A stretch of 64,000 bases of DNA, from contig NC_132982.1 in NCBI RefSeq assembly GCF_047496725.1, forward strand, positions 9,326,501-9,390,500, given 5' to 3'. Origin of the DNA: Anoplolepis gracilipes. Taxonomy: Eukaryota > Arthropoda > Insecta > Hymenoptera > Formicidae. The position numbers and the translations under genes are program-made. How positions within the stretch are numbered: position 1 is the stretch's first letter; every line of letters begins with the position of its first letter. Under the pieces are notes generated by a model. It worked only from the letters and a program-made list of their open reading frames with translations, was not told the origin of the DNA and made no database searches. Of the stretch, positions 60,859-64,000 are shown piece after piece.

Positions 60859-63800
60859 CACATATAGTTACTCGAAAGTATGCGTTTGTTTCATATTATC
60901 TTGCGTAGTTAAAATTTAATTCGTACCATTTTATATTCATACTTTCATTTATGTACTTACATTTTTTATTTTGTAATTATAGAACCGAAATTATTTCCGC
61001 CGAGAAACTTCAAAGCCCCAATGCTCTTGTAATTATGCACTTTACACACATTGACCTTGTTTATATATATAGATACTAACTTATGAATACTATAAATTAA
61101 ATTCTTTTTAAATTTACAATCACGAGGATAAGAGTATGTAAAGATTTTATGAGGCTGATAATTCATCGGCAAAAAAGTTGAGAAGAGAGGAAAATTTTAT
61201 TTCCATAAAATTTTTTGTAGCTCAACACTTGCATCACACCTGAAAAATTTGGTGCTGGAAAGAAATCCGACTTCCCGTAGAATCTTTATATCTTCAATTA
61301 TCGGTGATAACGGCGTTTCTCGTCGGCGTGATCTCACGTTCTCCTTCTTTTTGCACTTTTTCGAATTTCCCCCTCAACGTTTCGCACGTAACGTATAATC
61401 AAAGTTTACTGCCGAAGATACGTAATGACAGGGTTAGTTCTAGCACGGAATTAACAGTCTGAATCTGAAACCTTCAGGCATTGTACGGATTTTTGATCGC
61501 GCAATTAGATTGTGTGTGTGTGTGTGTGTGTGTGTGTCTAAAAAACCTAAACGACAATTTTTTATGACAATTTATTTGCTGTCTGTTCGATTATATAATT
61601 ACTTAATTATTAAAAATAATATTGCAAAAGCAACAGGGTAAACCTTGTTCGTTTATGTCGTAGAAATCTTTTAGCTAACAAATTCACATGAAATAATACA
61701 GATTAATTGATTACCGGAATAAAAGATTTTCGATCAAATGCATTTGACAATTTAGTTGAACAATTCAGCTAAGCAGAATCAGTCAGAATCATAAGGACGA
61801 TTCAGACTTCAGACCAGTCAAGTTTTCCCTTTTCTTTTTTTCGTGCCGATCACGGCTCGATCGAAGCACAAGTTAAATCCCGCAGTAGGAAGTCTATAGA
61901 AAAGAAAGAGGAAAGGAGAACAAAAAGATTTTTAGGACAAATGGAGGAGATGGCAAAAGGAAAAAAATTTCGTATGGCAGAAAGAAAAAATATTGCGAGC
62001 GGATGTTTCAGACGTGGCTGGCTCCTTCGTACGAGTTCAGACTCCATCCTTATATATCCTCGTCTCTTTATGGCTTAACTTCTTCTTAGTTCGAGGCTAC
62101 ATAGTCTCGTTTATCGCTGTCTTCTTCTCTTCCACTGTTTCCACTGCTCCATGTTACCGATTAGCGCGGCTGTAAAATATAAAAATTTTTTACACAATCT
62201 TTTTACTATTTATGCACATACCGTTGTCAAAGAAAAAAAAAATGTTTCATTAATAAAATTAATATTTCAAAAAAAATTATTAATTTTTCTGCTTTCAATA
62301 TAATTTAGATTAATTAGATTTTCAGTATTAATATCTTTGAGATATAGTTATATAAACTGTCTTGTAAATTAACTTTTACTTTATTTTTAGGATTATAATA
62401 TAAAATATATTTTTGAATATATATTTATCTTCCCGAATAAATAAAATTTTTACAAAATTAATTTGAATAGTGGAAAAAAATAAAAGTGACCAATTGTAAT
62501 GACATAATGAATTTATTTTTGCATTTTTCTTTTTGAAATAGCTATGCAAGAGTATTCCAAGGTTATCCATCGTTCGAAGACTGTTTCTTGTACTAAGAAT
62601 ACGAACAGGAACCTATTCTCTTGGTTAACAATAGAATTCCTTAGTGTTTCTCCTTCCAATCTATCAATAGACACGTGCACGACTGAACAACCAATGACTC
62701 TTGCGCTGTTCTAGGCAAATATTCTTGTCTCTCTCTCCTTGTTCCAAGTGCACTACAGTTCAATAGGCAAACTCTTCTTCTTTCTATTTTGAATTGCCGT
62801 CCTATAGGAAGTCCTTTTCAATATTACATTTTTTCAAGACTTCATATTTCGAGAATGTACAAACAGAATGCCTAATATTATTATATGTAATCAATAAAGG
62901 TAAATATTGTAGAGGCGCTACATTAAATTCGACAATGTTTTTATAATATTTTATAGCTTCAAGAAGAAAGAGAAAAGAAAGCAAGAGTGTAAAAAAATCA
63001 ATTTATAAGATAATTATAATTTATTTAAAATATTTATCTGATACATATTGCATAAATAAATTTGAAAGCAGAGAACTCATTTTTTTCAGTTCAAAGAATT
63101 TATTATATGTATAAGTATGTATATTGAATGTTAAAATCATTATTTGGGGTGAAAAGAATAGATTTTCTTCTCGCCTTATCGTAATTAAAAGTAAAAACAT
63201 CTTAAGTTATCTTATCTCTAACTCCTAAAAAGACATGCTTGAGTGAGTAAGTACTACAGCTTCTGAACTCGATATGCAGATAAAAAAAATTAAAAAAATA
63301 TATCGATATTTTTTTCACAACTTTCAGCGATTAGGTGTCACTGAAGGTGTGAAATAGTATCTAAGTGTGAATAGCATTTAATTATATGTCTACCTGTCAT
63401 CAACTTTCTTATCGCGACAAGCGACAAGTTTATGTCTCTATTTAGTTGATACTACTTACACAAATTTATTTCATGCATTTTACTTACGTTCACTACGCGA
63501 TTATAACATCAATGTAGCTCCGAGCGTTTTCTTCAGTTTATTCTTCAGAAGATGCTTAATATATTATTGATTGCATTGCCATTAAAACAATCAATGTCAT
63601 TATTTGCATAAAAAGTATACATTTGAATATTGTTTATATTCTTTTAAATCTCAGCTATAAAAAGTGACGTTTATAATTAATGTATATCAATATTAATTCA
63701 CTGATGATTTCTATTTATTTATATTTAAAATTATTTGTATTTATAACATCTGCTAACAGTATTCTTTTAAAATAATAATATTTGAAGATTTCAAAAACAT

Positions 63801-64000
63801 ATTTATATCTTTCTATAGAAATAATTTGCAAACAATGTTATAACATTTATAAACCATATTTATAAGCAATATTCTCTTAAATGAAATCAGTGTATCTGAA
63901 ATCTTACGTCACTATTTTAATCAATTATATTTCCACTGATTCAATTTAAGATAGCATATTTTATATTTACAAGTAGACAAATTTTTTAACCAGATTATTC
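60859..64000. other. Non-coding right end of the window
   Basis: Contains a (GT)n microsatellite at 61511-61537, a moderately GC-rich stretch at 61240-61500, a patch at 61800-62170 with short overlapping frames on both strands, and otherwise AT-rich DNA. No exon could be supported. Confidence 0.35.

Overview
The window looks like nuclear DNA from a hymenopteran insect, most probably an ant. It is strongly AT-rich, with many microsatellites and homopolymer runs, GT/AG introns, scattered GC-rich islands in which CpG is not depleted, short non-autonomous transposons and very low gene density. The one gene recognised with high confidence is a Polycomb RING1/Sce orthologue whose protein is clearly of insect type. 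The ant assignment is inference. There are no bacterial-style operons, no rRNA, no CRISPR array, and no tRNA that I could support.

Layout, left to right. At 1.6-1.85 kb on the minus strand lies one coding exon of a GBD/FH3 (formin N-terminal type) protein, possibly multiple wing hairs; the rest of that gene is not resolved. At 3.0-3.95 kb on the plus strand are two candidate leader exons with good donor sites. From 6.5 to 18.2 kb the DNA is mostly non-coding. It carries five copies of a ~390-bp MITE family (two of them head-on at 6.5-7.4 kb), two degenerate copies of a second transposon-like repeat, and a likely C-terminal exon at 7.96-8.04 kb (minus). A nested tandem array of the second repeat lies at 19.9-20.8 kb. 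From 20.8 to 44.9 kb there is little recognisable coding sequence: a foldback element at 32.0-32.4 kb, a probable first coding exon at 32.5-32.7 kb (minus), a CpG island at 35.7-36.4 kb, a MITE at 37.5 kb, a plausible internal exon at 39.9-40.2 kb (minus), and a truncated MITE at 41.1 kb.

The four-exon RING1/Sce gene occupies 44,987-46,814 (plus). A complete three-exon gene for an unrecognised 194-residue protein lies at 50,730-51,756 (minus). Its start codon sits 23 bp from a 468-bp tandem duplication, which in turn abuts a GC-rich block at 52.7-52.9 kb that could hold a promoter or first exon. At 57.5-59.0 kb two further minus-strand exons are likely, one of them with an acidic C-terminal tail. 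The rest is AT-rich DNA with local duplications.

The genes do not form an evident functional cluster. RING1/Sce would act in PRC1 chromatin repression and the GBD/FH3 protein in actin or planar-polarity control; the others are unassigned. Single exons are called from open frames plus splice signals, without homology search or transcript data, so their confidence is limited. I found nothing that amounts to a demonstrably new biological system. The best leads are the orphan gene with its duplicated upstream region and the MITE family with variable 2-bp target duplications.
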